Origin: CAZSLC01 sp964607675
GTDB lineage: Bacteria > Bacteroidota > Bacteroidia > Bacteroidales > UBA932
Assembly: GCA_964607675.1 (NCBI GenBank)
Contig: CAZSLC010000027.1
Span: forward strand, 1 to 24,738
Reading direction: 5' to 3'
Length of the DNA stretch: 24,738 bases
Positions 23,629-24,738 of this stretch are shown here, one piece after another; the stretch's first letter is position 1, and each line of letters begins with the position of its first letter. The position numbers and the translations under genes are program-made. The notes beneath the pieces are model-generated. The model was given only the letters and a program-made list of their open reading frames with translations. It did not search any database and was not told the DNA's origin.

Positions 23629-24585
23629 ATGAACGAAATTACAATTCTTTTTATCTGGATAGCTGTATCAATAGTTGGCTTAGTTATCCTTTTATGGTTC
23701 TTCCCAGTGACATTATGGTTCCAAGCACTCATATCTGGAGTAAGAATCTCTCTTATTCAACTCGTCCTTATGCGCTGGAGGAAAGTACCGCCAAGCACCA
23801 TCGTAATGGCCATGGTTACAGGGACCAAAGCAGGTCTTAAATTGGATGCAAATGCCCTTGAAGCACACTACCTTGCCAAAGGAAATGTCCCAAATGTGGT
23901 TAATGCACTCATCTCAGCAGATAAAGCAAACATCAACCTCGATTTTAAAATGGCAGCCGCCATCGACCTAGCTGGTAGGGATGTCTTCGAAGCGGTCCAA
24001 ATGTCCGTCAACCCTAAAGTAATTAATACCCCACCAGTAACAGCTGTTGCAAAAGATGGGATACAGTTAATTGCCAAAGCAAGGGTAACCGTTCGCGCAA
24101 ACATCAAACAGTTGGTAGGTGGAGCAGGAGAAGAAACGGTTTTAGCACGTGTTGGTGAAGGAATTGTATCAAGTATAGGTTCTGCAGAATCACACAAACA
24201 GGTTCTTGAAAATCCTGATTCAATATCAAAGGTAGTACTTGGAAAAGGTCTTGATGCAGGGACCGCATTTGAAATACTCTCCATCGATATTGCAGACATA
24301 GATATAGGGAAAAATATTGGAGCAGTACTTCAAATTGATCAAGCCAATGCCGACAAAAACATAGCGCAAGCAAGAGCAGAAGAGAAAAGAGCAATGGCAG
24401 TAGCACTTGAACAAGAGATGAAAGCAAAGGCACAAGAGGCCCGTGCCAAAGTAATTGAGGCTGAAAAAGAGATTCCACTTGCAATGGCAGATGCCTTCCG
24501 TTCTGGCAATCTCGGCATTATGGATTACTACAAAATTAAAAACATACAAGCAGACACAGATATGAGGGAGAACATAGCTAAATAA
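23629..24585 (+). CDS. floA: Flotillin-like protein FloA
   Basis: A 318-residue bacterial flotillin (formerly UPF0365) that assembles in functional membrane microdomains and affects membrane fluidity and the organisation of membrane protein complexes. It has an N-terminal hydrophobic hairpin (about 5-50), an SPFH-like core with VPPSTIVMAMVTGTKAGL near 53-70, LAGRDVFEAVQMSVNPKVINTP near 112-133 and GAGEETVLARVGEGIVSSIGS near 167-187, and a helical coiled-coil tail rich in Ala/Glu/Lys (about 240-290, QARAEEKRAMAVALEQEMKAKA). The tail ends in PLAMADAFRSGNLGIMDYYK, as in the family. Last gene of the operon after nfeD. No terminator hairpin is evident before the tRNA-Ser promoter. Confidence 0.95.
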   Translation: MNEITILFIWIAVSIVGLVILLWFFPVTLWFQALISGVRISLIQLVLMRWRKVPPSTIVMAMVTGTKAGLKLDANALEAHYLAKGNVPNVVNALISADKANINLDFKMAAAIDLAGRDVFEAVQMSVNPKVINTPPVTAVAKDGIQLIAKARVTVRANIKQLVGGAGEETVLARVGEGIVSSIGSAESHKQVLENPDSISKVVLGKGLDAGTAFEILSIDIADIDIGKNIGAVLQIDQANADKNIAQARAEEKRAMAVALEQEMKAKAQEARAKVIEAEKEIPLAMADAFRSGNLGIMDYYKIKNIQADTDMRENIAK

Positions 24586-24606
24586 TTGTTGTAACTATCA
24601 ATTTTA

Positions 24607-24638
24607 TTTGGCTAATTCCCATTTGTGTTTTACATTTG
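24607..24638 (+). promoter_or_regulatory. Predicted promoter of tRNA-Ser
   Basis: TTTG (24607-24610), a 20-base spacer and TACATTTG (24631-24638) match the Bacteroidota consensus TTTG-N19-21-TAnnTTTG in full. This is the cleanest plus-strand promoter in the window. It lies just after floA and would start transcription within a few bases of the tRNA at 24651. Confidence 0.65.
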
Positions 24639-24650
24639 CAGTCCATTTAA

Positions 24651-24737
24651 GGTGAGGTGGGTGAGTGGCTTAAACCAGCAGTTTGCTAAACTGCCGAGCT
24701 GGTAACGGCTCCGGGGGTTCGAATCCCCCCCTCACCG
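24651..24737 (+). tRNA. tRNA-Ser (anticodon GCU)
   Basis: The acceptor strand GGTGAGG (24651-24657) pairs with CCTCACC (24730-24736), with discriminator G24737. The anticodon arm pairs GCAGT with ACTGC around TTGCTAA, giving anticodon GCT (serine, AGC/AGU codons). A long variable arm (CGAGCTGGTAACGGCTC region) is typical of serine tRNAs. The T arm pairs GGGGG (24713-24717) with CCCCC (24725-24729) around TTCGAAT. CCA is not evident in the one base left after the discriminator. Confidence 0.96.
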
Positions 24738-24738
24738 C

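Noticed and set aside
24725..24731. A C7 run as another slippage tract
   Set aside because: It is the T-stem and acceptor sequence of tRNA-Ser and is fixed by RNA structure.

Overview
The window looks like a compact, AT-rich chromosomal segment from a member of the Bacteroidota, most likely order Bacteroidales (inference). Evidence: the gene families are typical of the phylum (DUF4271, DUF2723, single-chain SecDF, a fused aminolipid acyltransferase of OlsF/GlsF type, hemD-rnpA-yidD linkage). Initiation regions lack Shine-Dalgarno sequences, and most divergent gaps hold the Bacteroidota -7 promoter element TAnnTTTG. Coding density is very high: no gene-free stretch exceeds about 110 bases, many neighbours overlap, and I see no convincing hairpin terminators. 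I found no IS element, phage gene, CRISPR array or sizeable repeat.

Layout. 1-61 is the 3' part of tRNA-Gln(UUG). It faces a Na+/phosphate cotransporter with a C-terminal PhoU-like domain (minus, 67-1761). A divergent gap leads to a 962-residue envelope protein (HExxH domain, propeller-like middle, outer-membrane barrel end) that is translationally coupled to a PnuC-type vitamin-precursor permease (1858-5420). uvrC (minus) overlaps pnuC tail to tail and is divergent, with a 34-bp gap, from a bifunctional O-/N-acyltransferase of the OlsF/GlsF type (7237-9048). A minus-strand operon follows, in transcription order: SUI1-family factor, DUF4271 membrane protein, hemD, lipoprotein, rnpA, yidD (12126 down to 9030). 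Plus-strand DUF2723 (probable GT-C glycosyltransferase) and a small exported protein (12221-15744) converge on a second minus-strand operon: secDF, tnaA and a LuxE-like acyl-activating enzyme (21200 down to 15748). Divergent from it is a plus-strand operon of a propeller/SPOR-type protein, NfeD and FloA (21311-24585), followed by tRNA-Ser(GCU) with its own near-ideal promoter.

How the genes fit together. Most of the window serves the cell envelope: protein export and insertion (SecDF, YidD), membrane lipid synthesis (OlsF/GlsF type), probable protein glycosylation (DUF2723), membrane microdomains (NfeD/FloA), a probable peptidoglycan-binding SPOR-type protein, and transport (Na/Pi, PnuC). The rest are housekeeping genes (uvrC, rnpA, hemD, SUI1, tRNAs) and one catabolic enzyme, tryptophanase. 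The points most worth a second look are the HExxH/barrel protein coupled to PnuC, the unusual secDF-tnaA-luxE-like operon, an RnpA lacking its usual N-terminus, and long G/C homopolymers found only in four envelope genes.
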